Below are positions 1 to 11,057 of a DNA stretch of 64,000 nucleotides, in pieces; the stretch's first letter is position 1; the number at the start of each line of letters is the position of its first letter. The translations under genes and the position numbers were made by a program. The stretch lies in NCBI GenBank assembly GCA_028455995.1, contig JABELC010000008.1, positions 1,852,001 to 1,916,000 of the forward strand. The letters are read 5' to 3'. Below the pieces are notes generated by a model. It saw only the letters and a program-made list of their open reading frames with translations. It had not been told where the DNA came from and ran no database searches. Source of the stretch: Scleromitrula shiraiana. Its lineage: Eukaryota; Ascomycota; Leotiomycetes; Helotiales; Sclerotiniaceae.

Positions 1-65
1 GTCGTTGCTCGTATATTCCTCCTCGATAATCGACATATTGTCGAGGGTATCTCTCGTAGAGACAT
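1..65 (-). CDS. Possible 5' end of a gene running off the left edge
   Basis: Read on the minus strand toward position 1, one frame stays open and looks protein-like, with an internal Met codon at 36-34 followed by an acidic run (MSIIEEEYTSND). A second frame starts with ATG at 65-63. Too little is inside the window to name a product or to choose between the frames. The call rests only on composition and an open frame, so it may equally be non-coding. Confidence 0.2.
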   Translation of the reverse strand, partial: MSLREIPSTICRLSRRNIRAT

Positions 66-767
66 TGTTGCGTTTTTGGTAGGGAGTTTTGATAGGATGG
101 AAATGGGAATGGGAATGGGGGGGATCAAAAATTATATTGAATTTGTTGCCTTATTATTATTTTTTATATAAGGCAATAATTAATTGAGTGGCAGAAAAGT
201 ATAGAATTATTGGATGATCGAATATACTTGCCCTAAATAGTATAGCTAAGCAAAGCTAAGGAAATCTAAGGAAATCTAATATTTATCAGGAAATCTATCA
301 AAAAATAATGCCAGGAACTACGGAGAATCCCTTAAGTTAATGATACCGCCTTAATCGTCAAGGATAAATTTATACATGCAAAATCTTTTAATTGGTGGCA
401 GAAAAGGGCGGACTGTATTCTATCTTGTATCTCCGTCTGTAAGAAGCTCCAGAATACAATCTTTCAATATTTTGGACAAGTTTGAGGGGCAAGCAAAGTT
501 CGTAGAGGTTTTCATCACATCATGGTAAACCTTATTACTTCAATTGATCTTGCTTGATCTTATAAGCTATAGATCTCCAAAGCTATTGATCAATTGATCA
601 ATTAATGATCAATTAATGATCTATTAATGATCGATTGATCTATTGATCTACTCTCTCTCACCGCTAACACTACTTACTCATCAACCTCAACTCCCACAAA
701 CTAATAAACCTTCTCCCCCTCCCTCTTCCTTGAGTACTTATTACTATTACTACTACTGTATTACAAC

Positions 768-831
768 CAACTTCTGGGCATCCAACTTCTGGGCATCCAT
801 CTTCTGGGCATCCATCTTCTGGGCATCCATC
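768..831. repeat. 15-bp tandem repeat, four copies
   Basis: The unit is close to TTCTGGGCATCCATC. It is repeated four times; the first two copies end in AAC and the later ones in ATC. Because the unit is a multiple of three, the short reading frame across it (643-852) encodes a five-residue repeat (FWASI). I treat that frame as a by-product of the repeat and not as a gene. Confidence 0.85.
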
Positions 832-1061
832 ATTAGTGCAACCAAAAGGTAACCGTGGGAACAAAATAACAACTTTCTTCTTATATTACCTTTACCATTT
901 AAAATCCCCCTTTTCCTCCTCAATTATTAATTATTATTCCATACAATAATTCAACTTCAATTCAATTCAATTCAATAATTTCGTGCCTCTTCCTTTCAAT
1001 TTCATGGGAGAATTCCTTTTCAATTTACTTTTATTCTTATTATGCTTATAATAATAAACCG

Positions 1062-1331
1062 TACATACTATTACTCTTTAGATACTATTACTCTCTAGAT
1101 ACTATTACTCTCTAGATACTATTACTCTCTACATACTATTACTACATACTATTACTCTCCGTATACTATTACTCTCCGTATACTATTACTCTCTGCATAC
1201 TATTACTACATACTATTACTCTCCACATACTATTACTCTCTACATACTATTACTCTCTACATACCATTACTCTCTACATACTATTACTCTCCACATACCA
1301 TTACTCTCTACATACTATTACTCTCTACATA
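1062..1331. repeat. 17-bp minisatellite upstream of the deubiquitinase gene
   Basis: The unit is ACATACTATTACTCTCT with variants at the first bases (AGATAC, GTATAC, GCATAC) and occasional copies shortened to ACATACTATTACT. Roughly sixteen copies are present. The array is entirely G-poor on the plus strand and ends about 770 bases before the ATG at 2098. Confidence 0.85.
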
Positions 1332-1800
1332 GTACCTTCTACTGGTAGCTAGGTATATATTCAACTCACTTATTATTTACTTACTCACTTACTCACTTAC
1401 ACACTTACTTACTTACTTATACAATTATAAAATTATAAAATTATCTTTCTTCTTCTCTTCTGTTCTTACTATACACACTTCAATCTTCTACTCAATTGCT
1501 TGATTGTCCCTCACAAATACAATAGATAATAGAGAAATTTTGAGAAATTTCAACAAAACAAGAATCGATGAGAACTTATTATTATTTCAATTCATCAACA
1601 TAATTCTTTAAGAAGGTCATGGTTGAGATCATTAAAGAGATCATCAAATCCTTTTATACTAGTCAACCTTGAAACAAATTTCATCCCATAGTTCTACTGT
1701 ACATTGATTAATATACATAATACCTACCAAGGTACAGTTGTGGGATCCTCATAACCCCACCATTTCAGCCCTGAAGAAGGGTCCAATCCAATAATACACC

Positions 1801-1965
1801 CACTACAACCCACTACAACCCACCACTACCTACCTACCTACCTATTTACCTACCTATCTACCTATCTACCTTACCTACCTTACCTACCTTACCTACCTTA
1901 CCTGCCTATCTACCTATCTACCTTACCTACCTACCTACCTTACCTGCCTATCTACCTACATACCA
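1801..1965. repeat. CTAC/CTTAC/CTATCTAC repeat tract
   Basis: This is an imperfect array of tetra- and pentanucleotide units built from ACCT and ATCT. It lies in the G-poor leader side of the deubiquitinase gene, about 130 bases before the start codon. Confidence 0.75.
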
Positions 1966-2097
1966 CCTCCATTACCACTTGTGGTCGTTTTTTTTTTTTC
2001 TTACCTATCAACTTCTTCTTTTCACATAATTTTTTTTTCTTCCTTTAACATACATACAATTTTGGTGGTATAATATCTACCACCAACCTTTTTCGAA

Positions 2098-4956
2098 ATG
2101 TCAAGACTATTTTTAAGTCGAAAGGATAAGGATGGAAGTTCACATAAACGGGACAAATCAAAAGATATCAAAGACACCGAAATCTCTAAGGATAAGAAGG
2201 TAATGTTCTAGAAGATCCATCATATTTACTATGATTTCTTAGTTGTTTCATTTTCTCACTATACTTTTGCTCTCAAAGATTTTCTTAATTCCCAAATCTG
2301 TTAGCTCTATCTCGAAGGCCTTTTCAAATCCAGTGGAAAAGAGCTCTCCGTTACAACAAATTACTTTCTCTACGATTCATGCTTGTACAATCGCTAATTC
2401 CATACCTCCTTTCATTCTGCAGTCTCGTTCGCCTGCGGAAAATGTTAATTTCTTCAAATCGATATTCAAATCTGGTTCCAGTAAGAAGGCGGAGAAGGGG
2501 GATAAGGAGGATATGGACTTCGGGGAGAAAGTTGGTTTCCCTTGATACCATCACAATTCAAAGCTTCACTAACGGAGTCCAAGATACAAAATATCAAGAA
2601 GCGAATGTCGGATATGGGGTATCCGGATACAGACGATGAGCAAGCTAAATACGCGTTAAATTCATTGCTAGCTAAAGGCAATGTGGACCTGGCATTCGAT
2701 TTAACACTCATATTCCGAGAATCAGTCGAAGGTATCGTTAAAGAATATGATCCAAACGTTAAAATGGTGGGAGCAGTGAATCGTGGTAATGTTACATGCT
2801 ACCTGGACACACTTCTTTTCGCTATGTTTGCACGATTGACCAACTATGAGATGATTCTTTATAAATCTCCTGAAGATGAGTTCAAACGACGCTTAACTGT
2901 TCTCATACGATTATGGGTAAATATGCTACGAACTGGCATGCTTATCACAACCGACATTGTTAGTAACATTCCTTATGAAAATGATCATCTGAACTAATTT
3001 GAACAGACTCAACATATACAAGATTCCATAGCTGAGTGCGGTTGGCCAGAAGCTGCAAAGCTCGAGCAACAAGACACAACAGAGGCATTTAACAAGATCT
3101 CAGAAATGTTGGACCTTCCACTGCTGACCATGCAAATGCATATATTACATCCAGGTATTGAAGTGGTTGAAGATGACCACAAGATAATTTATGAGCGCTT
3201 ACTTGAAGTGGGCATCTCAGATGAGTTCGATCATCATGAAGGATCTGATGGTCCTCGATTACCAATACCATTGGAGCGGATTCTAGAAGATCATTTCAAC
3301 AATAAGGTCGATGTTGTGAGAAAGTATGAGGTTGAAAGGTCACGATCAACCGTATCTTATGAAGAAAAATCTTCCGCACAGCATGTCGAAATTTTGGAAT
3401 TATCCGCATCAGCACCAACGACACCAGGATCAAACTTACCGCCAGAAACTCCTACAAGATCATCTCGCCGAACACGAGCCGATAGCGTCTTTAGAAACAG
3501 AGATCCAGCTTTATCAGCGACGGATTCTACTACTAAAAGTGGTTTGATAAAACGAGAAGTCTCTATGCGTGCATGGCAGTGTTTTAGTTTGTTGCGTCCG
3601 TCATCATTTTCTTCTAATTCGTCTCCAAGTTCATGTTTTCTTCGTTGTAAACAGCGCGTACTGATTGATAATATAGCGTGGTCATCGCATTCAAAGCTCG
3701 CACCTAAAACGGATGAGGAAGTTGCTCATCTATTAGAAGCGAAACCGGTACTAGGAATTGCTCTCAAGCGATACACATTTACTTCTACCGGTGTGCCTAT
3801 AAAGAAACATACCATGATTGATATTCCTTTGGAGATTCGGTTACCGCATTTCATTGACGAGCCAGAAGATACGACACCCAAGAGTGGACCTATTGTGGCT
3901 GATTTTAAACTGACAATTCAATCTTTCATATGCCACAAGGGAGAAACACCGCAACAGGGCCACTATATTGCTTTTGCTCGTGGAACAGCCGAGGTACCTG
4001 ATGGAGATTCGAATTCTCCTCTACCCAACAGTGGTGATAACCCCCCGAGATATACCGAGGATCGTTGGTATAAATTCGACGATATGGCTACTCCAAGGGT
4101 CACCGAAGTGACCGATATTCAACACGTTCTTGCAACGGAACAACCATATCTCTTATTCTATCAAGTCCAACCTACGGAAAAAGACCAGGGACAGCAACGA
4201 GAACCGCAGCAAGAAGAACAGGAAGAGCAGCAAGCGACACAGAGCATACAAAAAGAGGAAGACTACTCTGCTCTGCCTCCTCATTACTATGATTCGGGTG
4301 TTGGATTCACGGTTTCAGAATCAAGTCCACCATTGAACAATGGTCATGGTTATGCCGAATCATATTTCGATGGGGCCCGAGACGATATGACTCCAACTAT
4401 TAGATACTCATATGAAGATCAATCACGACGAAGTCTCAATCTCCCAGATGATGGCCGAAGAGGAAGTGTTGCAGTTACCGATGCCAGCACAGCCAGTATC
4501 AAAAGCGTTGGAAAATCCGACGCAGATTCCGCTCCTGTTACACCCATCAATGAAGAAACTACCGGCCAGAGAGTCTCACGTACGTTACGCAGGCATAGAG
4601 CTAGTAAAAGTCGACCTCCTAGTACCTCGGGGGAAAATGCAAATCGCCTCACGCAGAAAATCAAGGGGTTGATGATGAGATCGAGTAAGGAATCTTTACC
4701 TGTTGATGGGGGGATTATTTTTGTAAAAGATCCTATTCCTGTACTGGCATCTGATGGCGCGGGTGATGGGGTGGCGGATAATAGTGAGTCGCCCAAGCTA
4801 TCGGAGACTATACCGGTTACGGTTCCTTCAAGGAAGGGAAGTAAGAAGGCTAAAAAGAGAGCACAGAGTAGAGATCCAGGTGGGGATGGGGATGACTCGG
4901 ATAGAGAAAAAGATGGGGAGAAGGAGAAGGAAGAGAGGGTTTGTGATATTATGTAA
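2098..4956 (+). CDS. Ubiquitin-specific protease (peptidase C19), 834 aa, C-terminal CaaX box
   Basis: This enzyme should remove ubiquitin from proteins. My model has exons 2098-2199, 2423-2480, 2564-2958 and 3007-4956, which close in frame to 834 residues. The Cys box (NRGNVTCYLDTLLF) puts the catalytic Cys at about residue 132. A QQDTTEAF box follows at about residue 207. The His box GHYIAF has His at about 504, and WYKFDD supplies the Asp at about 543. From about residue 570 the tail is charged and low in complexity, rich in Gln, Glu, Ser and Lys. The protein ends CDIM, a match to a farnesylation CaaX box. Intron 3 (2959-3006) has the donor GTTAGT and is only 48 nt long. The weakest junction is intron 2 (2481-2563, donor GTAAGA): it is needed to change frame and its branch site is poor. 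The exact orthologue in yeast is not clear to me; the family call is firm. Confidence 0.88.
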
Positions 4957-5349
4957 ATTTATTTTCTTTTTGTTGGCTGTTTGGTGTTTGGTATTTGGTA
5001 TTTGGGATGGAATGGGATGGAATGGGATGGGATAGGATGGCTGGGTGGGATAAATAAGCATGCATGCATGTATGATTGGCGTTTTTTGGATTGGAACGGA
5101 TCGTATAGGATGATATGGATGAATGACTTGGGATGGAACGATATGGGATGATATGGGATGATATGGCGTGGTATGGTGTGGTGTTTACTTATTTTCGTCG
5201 GATGGATTAATTATGGATGGATGGATGGATGGATGGAAAGCGATGAGATCGCATACGATGGGATGGGATGGGATGGATATTTATAGGTGTTGGGGATTGT
5301 ATATATTACGAAGGGATTGATTGATTGATAAATGCATAAGATGCATAGA

Positions 5350-5533
5350 TGTATAGATGAGATGGAAAAGATGAGATGGAAAAGATGAGATGGAAAAGAT
5401 GAGATGGAAAAGATGAGATGGAAAAGATGAGATGGAAAAGATGAGATGGAAAAGATGAGATGGAAAAGATGAGATGGAAAAGATGAGATGGAAAAGATGA
5501 GATGGAAAAGATGAGATGGAAAAGATGGAAAAT
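5350..5533. repeat. 14-bp minisatellite (GATGAGATGGAAAA), about 13 copies
   Basis: The unit is nearly perfect across the whole array. Three units (42 bp) make 14 codons, so the minus strand reads as a 14-residue protein repeat (FPSHLFHLIFSISS) in frames covering 5211-5545. No domain, start context or conserved flank supports a real protein, so I list only the repeat. Confidence 0.9.
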
Positions 5534-5816
5534 ATACAAACACAAGTTAAAACTAGACTCTAGACTCTAGAGTTCTTGAAAAGAGAAAAGAACAGAAAAG
5601 AAAAGAAGAAAAGAAAAGAGAAGAAAAGAGATTATTATGATAGGAGTGGAAAAGTTTAAACTTGAGGAATAGAAAGGAAAGAAATGGAAAACTTAGAGGT
5701 GTCACAGTGCATTGGCAAGGAACTTGAAAAAACCGATATCATATCATATCATATCATATCATATCATTATGTATATGGATATGGATATGTATATGTGTTT
5801 TTGTTTTTCTTTGTCT

Positions 5817-6015
5817 TGGGTTGTTGGGATTGTTGGGATTGTTGGGATTGTTGGGATTGTTTGGGTGAGGGGGAGGGGGGGTTGAGGTGGAGGTTGGTTG
5901 GGGCGGAGGCTGTATTAGAGATGGAGATGGGGAGATGGGGAGATGGAGAGATGGAGAGATGGAAGTGGAGAGATGGAGAGATGGAGAGATGGAGATGGAG
6001 AGATGGAGGAAAATA
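5817..6015. repeat. TTGTTGGGA (9 bp) and GGAGATGGAGA repeats
   Basis: About five copies of a 9-bp unit are followed, after a G-rich stretch, by an array of GGAGATGGAGAGATGG units. Both lie in the C-poor flank downstream of the deubiquitinase gene. The reading frame across them (5684-6016) encodes only simple-sequence peptide. Confidence 0.8.
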
Positions 6016-6589
6016 GTGTGGTGTGGTGTGGAGTGGAGTGTATGAATAAAATAAAATAAAATAGAATGGAATAAAATAGAATAAAATAAAATAGAATATT
6101 ATTAGTAGAAAGATTAATGAGATTATGAATTTATGAATGAAATATTATGTTTATTGTGAGTTTTATTTTATTTTATTTGATCTTATTGATGATTTTTTAA
6201 TCGTATATTATATACCAGTGCTTGTATCTCATATAGTGTACTATGCTATGCTATACTAGATATAATATACGATATTAGATATCATAGTATTAGATTGATT
6301 TTCAATTTTCGATTTTTGATCTTTGATTTTGGTGTTCCTTAGATTTGCTTTGCTTTACTTAAGTTTGATTAAGTTTGGAATTCACATACTCTGCTCTGAT
6401 TCTAGCTGCCACTGGCAGTGATTATTTCAAGTTCAAGTTGTAAATTATAATTTGATGTGTGATATGATATGATTGATATGTGATATGATTTGGGGAACTT
6501 TGGGAATTCGAAAAATAGTTTGGAGATTGTAAAGGATGGGGAGGCGTTGTGAGTGGATAGATAAATGAAGGTAGTAGAAGGAGATTTTT

Positions 6590-6735
6590 ATTTTTTTTAT
6601 TTTTTTTTGGGGGGGGGGGGGGGGAATAGGGATGGATGGATATGGATATATTAGTATGTGTGGGTGGATGGACGGGTGGATGAATGGATGGATGGATGGA
6701 TAGGTAGATAGGTAGATAGGTAGATAGGTAGATGG
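6590..6735. repeat. Poly-T/poly-G junction and GGAT/TAGG tetranucleotides
   Basis: A T-rich run passes directly into sixteen consecutive G residues (about 6609-6624). It is followed by GGATGGAT and then AGGTAGAT repeats. The homopolymer length may be uncertain for sequencing reasons. Confidence 0.75.
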
Positions 6736-8129
6736 ATAAATAAATACTTGGGTGAGATGAGATATGAGATTATATTTATGATGGGAAATAGTGATGTTGA
6801 TTATGTTGATTATGTTGGTGGGTTTGGATGGATGGATGGATGTGGTTAAAGATGTTTTGTGAATTTTGAATTTTGGGTTGTTGAGATGGTGATGGTGATA
6901 ATGATAGGGAAGAGGTATCGAAAGTTTGGTATATGAAATTAGATTGACAAATCGATAGATTTTGTATTGAGGATTAGAAAGACGAAGAGGGTTAAAATGG
7001 ATAGGATAAAGAAATGGATAGGGTGAATAAGTTAAATTGGGAGATCATAAGATAAGAATAATAGAGATAGAATATTGAAGATGGAAATACATATATGAAT
7101 CAAATTATATTTTAATTCTCTGTAATCTGCCTTTTATTTCGTGTAATATTGTATATTTATATTAGTTGGGCCAGGAGTAGATGTTTGATGTACATGTTTG
7201 TGATATATGAGAATATCATCTTGTTACTCTATGTATAGATGTGAAGAAATGTTGATAAGAGGAAGAGCTTTGAAAATTTGACTTGTATTTATTGTTGTGA
7301 TTAATCGTGAAATGATGATGAGATTGCGGTTTTTATTTATTTTGGAGATGAAAAGGTGTTGCGATTGTATATGGAGGAAAAGGGGGGACGGGGGGATGAG
7401 TAAGCGAAAGGAATTAGTCGAGTGGGGGGTTTGTAGAGTTGTAAAAAGATTTTTAAAAAGAGAAAAGGGGAGGTTAAAGAAAATAATAAAAGAAGGAAGA
7501 AGAAAATGAAAAGGAGGATAGTATGAGATGGAGTATTAGGAGGGTAGGAGAAAAGACGTGAAGAGTTGAATTCGAAGCGCGTGATTGTTGAGTTTTGGAT
7601 TTTGGTTTAGATTTAAATTAAAATATAGATGTTTATTAAGAGAGAAATATAGAGAAGTGATAGAAGAGAGGGGAAAGGAGAGGAAAAATTTGATTGTAAT
7701 TTAGATTGTATAAGATCTTGAATTGAGATGGTCTTTAATAGTGAAAATAATTGGCTATAGTAGGTAGGAAATCAATGATAAGTTCAATTGTATTGTAATG
7801 TAGATAGAGATGAAAGTATGAAAGTGGTTAGACAATTTGTATAATAGATTTGAGATTATATGAGGATAAATTAAGACATTGTAAGGGGGGAAAGGCATTT
7901 GAGAAGTTGATTAATGAACGGAGGGGTGAGTGCAAAATAAATTTAGGAGCTGAATTTGAAGAACGAAGCGAGATGACATAAGATAGGAGAAGTCGGGTGT
8001 GAATAAGTGAATATAGATTGAAGGTATATGTTGAGAAATTGCGAAGATTTTGTTCGTATAGAAATATTGGTATCTTGATTATATTGGATATATGTTATGT
8101 ACACTCTTAGATTGTAAATTTGATTTGAC

Positions 8130-8400
8130 CTTCAGTATCAGTTCAGGTCATATGACCAGATTGACTGACATTCAAACTAAACTGACTGTTATTTACTGTC
8201 AGGCAAGATCGGACAACAAATTATTTTTGCTCATAATGGCAGTTTTGAAGATATACTTATATTAATTGCACTCAACTAAAAAATGAACAACAAGATTTAT
8301 ATCTCCATTTCTTGCCCATCTGACGCCTGACCGTCATTTGACTCGGTTGGCTGACCTCATTTGACGTGCAAGGTAAATTGACAAGCATTTCACAACCCTA
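8130..8400. repeat. Cluster of TGAC/GTCA motifs, possible dispersed repeat copy
   Basis: This stretch contains TCAGTTCA, GACTGAC, ACTGACTG, CTGTCAG and CTGACCGTC within 270 bases. The same words TCAGTTCA and CTGACCGTC occur again at 63280-63320. I infer a possible short dispersed element, without visible terminal repeats or target-site duplications. Confidence 0.3.
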
Positions 8401-8900
8401 GCACTCTTGATATCGTGTAGAATATGCCTTCTTAACTAGAATAAAGATATACTGTCGACGTGGTATCTGAGAAGATTAATTCATAGAAGTGGATAAATAT
8501 TTCGATTCATAAAAGCGACATCTTGGATATTGGAAATTATATCGTACAAGAGGAAAAACTTTACCATAGGATAATAACGATGAAAACACAGTGCCATGAC
8601 TCCCTCTCCCTTTTCCCCCTGGATAGATACATTTTTGAATCCTAATGGTGTGTCTTTTTTAAACCCCCCTCCCAAAACTTCTGCAGAGCAAACCAGCTAG
8701 AGGCCTAAACAATTGAACCTCACCCAAGCTCCCGATAGTTACGACGTATTGGGCAAATCCCGTGCTATATGGATAAATCTTGCGTGTTATTATTTTTCAG
8801 TCCAATGCGAATCAAACCGGGATATTAAAATTAGCTTTTGGAACATGTATGCATGCTATCTTATTTGTATCAAGTAAGTAAACGCATTATTAGAAATCAC

Positions 8901-11057
8901 TTACAACTCATGATCACGAAGCCTATCAGGTCTTAAAGCTTTGTCAATGTAGTCCTGGCGCCACTTCAAATACTCGTCACAACCAACTTACTCGTCACAA
9001 GCAACTTCCTCTTCCCAACCCCCCGACAATGAAATCATCTGCTCCCTTTCTGAATTCCATCTACGATCTATCTCAAAAGACAGGTCATAGAGCTCAATGA
9101 AAAATCCGATATCTCTTGAAGCTGGGTCTTCTATGATGCGCATGTACGCACCCAGTGATTCCCAAGAATTGAATGTGGAAGTTGGTAAATGCATCGATGA
9201 CTCGTACCTAACATACTTTTGCAAATCATGACCTGTCATGACTAAAGCTTTAAACCATATCATTACAGCTTCTGAAATCGTCCCACAAGGCGAGAAGCGT
9301 AGTTCACAACTGACGATATAAGATAGGTGTTTTTGCAGGCTCGCGTTCCAGATGATATACATCATTCAGCGCTCCAAGGTGTTTACAGATCAAAGAAACC
9401 CCATTCTCTATGGCCAAAAAAAACATCATTGAAGATGACAATCTTTTAGGGCATTGGAAAAGTACAAACGTGTAACAGAAGGGCTGTTGAGTCTGATGAC
9501 TTTGGAGATGATAACGTCTACTATTGCTTCCGCGTCTAGCATTTAATGCATATGCTGGCCTTCCAAAGATCAAGTATCCATCTAACATTTGTAAATTTGA
9601 GAGAGATAGGGAAGGTATCTTGGTTGAGTATGTAGGTGAACACTTCCACGCGACCGAGATAGGATTGGAGAGCATTTCTACCCCCATTATTCTCGCTCAG
9701 TGGATCACAATCTCCATGTTCTATGAGTTCTCGAACAATGTCGCCTCTAATAGAATCTTTTACGCAAGATAAAGCTTCATGTAAAGCGGTACTATCAATT
9801 GTTAGTACGATGGGATGACGTAGTCAGTAGTGTGTATAAAGATTACTTTCCAAATCTATTAATGGAATCTCCTTCAAGTCCATGTAAAAGTAGCCATCGT
9901 ACTAAATCAAGGTGGCCATCTGATACAGCAGCCTATTCTAGCTTAGAATCCCACTTAGCCCAATAATTAAGTAACAGAACTTACGTGCAGTAGAGTTTCT
10001 CCGGTTGGAGTGACATCGTAGAGACTTGCAGAGCCGGTATCTAGAAGGCGAATTACTTCGTTTAGATCTCCCTTCCAAGATGCAGAAAAAATGGCGGATG
10101 TATATGAGACTATGCATATCGGCCGAAGAGAATAAGTCCACTTTCCTAAAGTTCGAGTATGTTTGATTGCAATTCTTTTGATTCGTAGCCAAGTTTGTAG
10201 CCAAGCACTCGGCAGTATTTTAGACCCGACCTCCACGTCTTTATTCTTGTCAGAAAATGTATCATTTCGATCAGCAGCAGCATCGAGACTTGTGATGCTT
10301 TGGCCATGAATAACCGATTTCATGTACTCGTAAGTCAATATGCCGTAAGAGTGTTTTATTCTAGTGACCGGTGTTTTCTTGTATATATTCCTTAATGATG
10401 AGGGTTGCATGGGTTCCGAAATGTCTACTCGTGGCGAGTGTTGCACCATTGGATTGTGATTGATGATCGGTGTGTATGCATTTCGAGGTATTTCGGGATT
10501 TTGCGCTATTTGGTGCTGGATACTTTGAAGTGTCACATTGGATTTCTTCTGCAAAGTGCTGGAATCAACAAATGTAGTATATGGTACTAGGTTCTTTGGA
10601 TGATCAACGGTAACTGATACTATAAAGTTATTTAAGCCCAAATTCAAGCACAAATCCAAGAGTGATTTGGCAGATTCCAGTTTCTTGAGTAAGTCTTCCG
10701 GCTTAGACGAATCTAATGCTATCCGGAACGATCCCCAGTACTTCGTTACTCTGCCGCTATTGGCGTTAATAACCATTTCCATGTTTCTCAAAACCCCATC
10801 TAATGTATCCATAATTGCTTTGCAATGTTTAAGAATTTTCTCTATCATATTTGTTTTGTATATCGAACCTTCAGTTCAATTCAAATCATAAATTTCCAAT
10901 AAAACTTCCCCAAAACTTGGATATTGTCAAGAAAGTGTTTTACATTCTCCAGTATGTCTTCCATCTAAAAGCATAGAGTTCTTATTCCCTGAATGCTTGA
11001 TACAATTGCGCTAGCAATTTGTACGATATTGGCGACAAAACTTAGAGTGTCAGCCAT
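8901..11057 (-). pseudogene. Decayed STAND-type ankyrin-repeat gene
   Basis: The minus strand starts at 11057 with MADTLSFVANIVQIASAIV, the usual opening of the fungal N-terminal domain found on STAND/NLR-like and heterokaryon-incompatibility-type proteins. An in-frame TAG follows at 10967-10965, with further stops after it. A long open stretch (10848-9967, 293 codons) then carries the helical middle region and an ankyrin motif (GDLNEVIRLLDTG, GETLLH). A GTAAGT intron leads to a second ankyrin unit (AAVSDGHLDLVRWLLLHG) at about 9935. Another probable intron leads to a third (TALHEALS, RELIEHGDCDP) at about 9790. After that the frame shifts, near 9590, and coding-like sequence continues in two frames to about 8901 (DYIDKALRPDRLRDHEL). 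Unmodelled introns could explain some breaks, but the N-terminal stops and the later frame change together point to decay. No NACHT domain is visible. Confidence 0.6.

Larger units (their letters stand above)
66..2097. other. Gene-free upstream region of the deubiquitinase gene
   Basis: I see no convincing coding exon here. The first 600 bases are AT-rich. From about 640 to 2050 the plus strand is strikingly poor in G and made of C, T and A. This part holds a 15-bp repeat, a 17-bp minisatellite and CTAC/CTTAC-type repeats. The last 60 bases before the ATG at 2098 are pyrimidine-rich and then carry ACCAACC, as expected of a fungal 5' leader. Promoter elements could not be assigned. Confidence 0.5.
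4957..8900. other. Gene-free, purine-rich downstream region with minisatellites
   Basis: No coding exon is supported here. From 4957 to about 8050 the plus strand is poor in C and rich in G, A and T. It holds GGATG, GATGGAAAA and GGAGAT repeats, a G homopolymer at about 6609-6624, and GGATGGAT/TAGG tracts at about 6630-6730. After about 8100 the composition becomes balanced, and the stretch 8130-8400 carries many TGAC/GTCA motifs. This region separates the plus-strand deubiquitinase from the minus-strand ankyrin relic, so both genes end toward it. Confidence 0.5.

Noticed and set aside
5211..5545. Two minus-strand reading frames with a 14-residue hydrophobic repeat
   Set aside because: They are the translation of a 14-bp minisatellite; no start context, domain or flank supports a gene.
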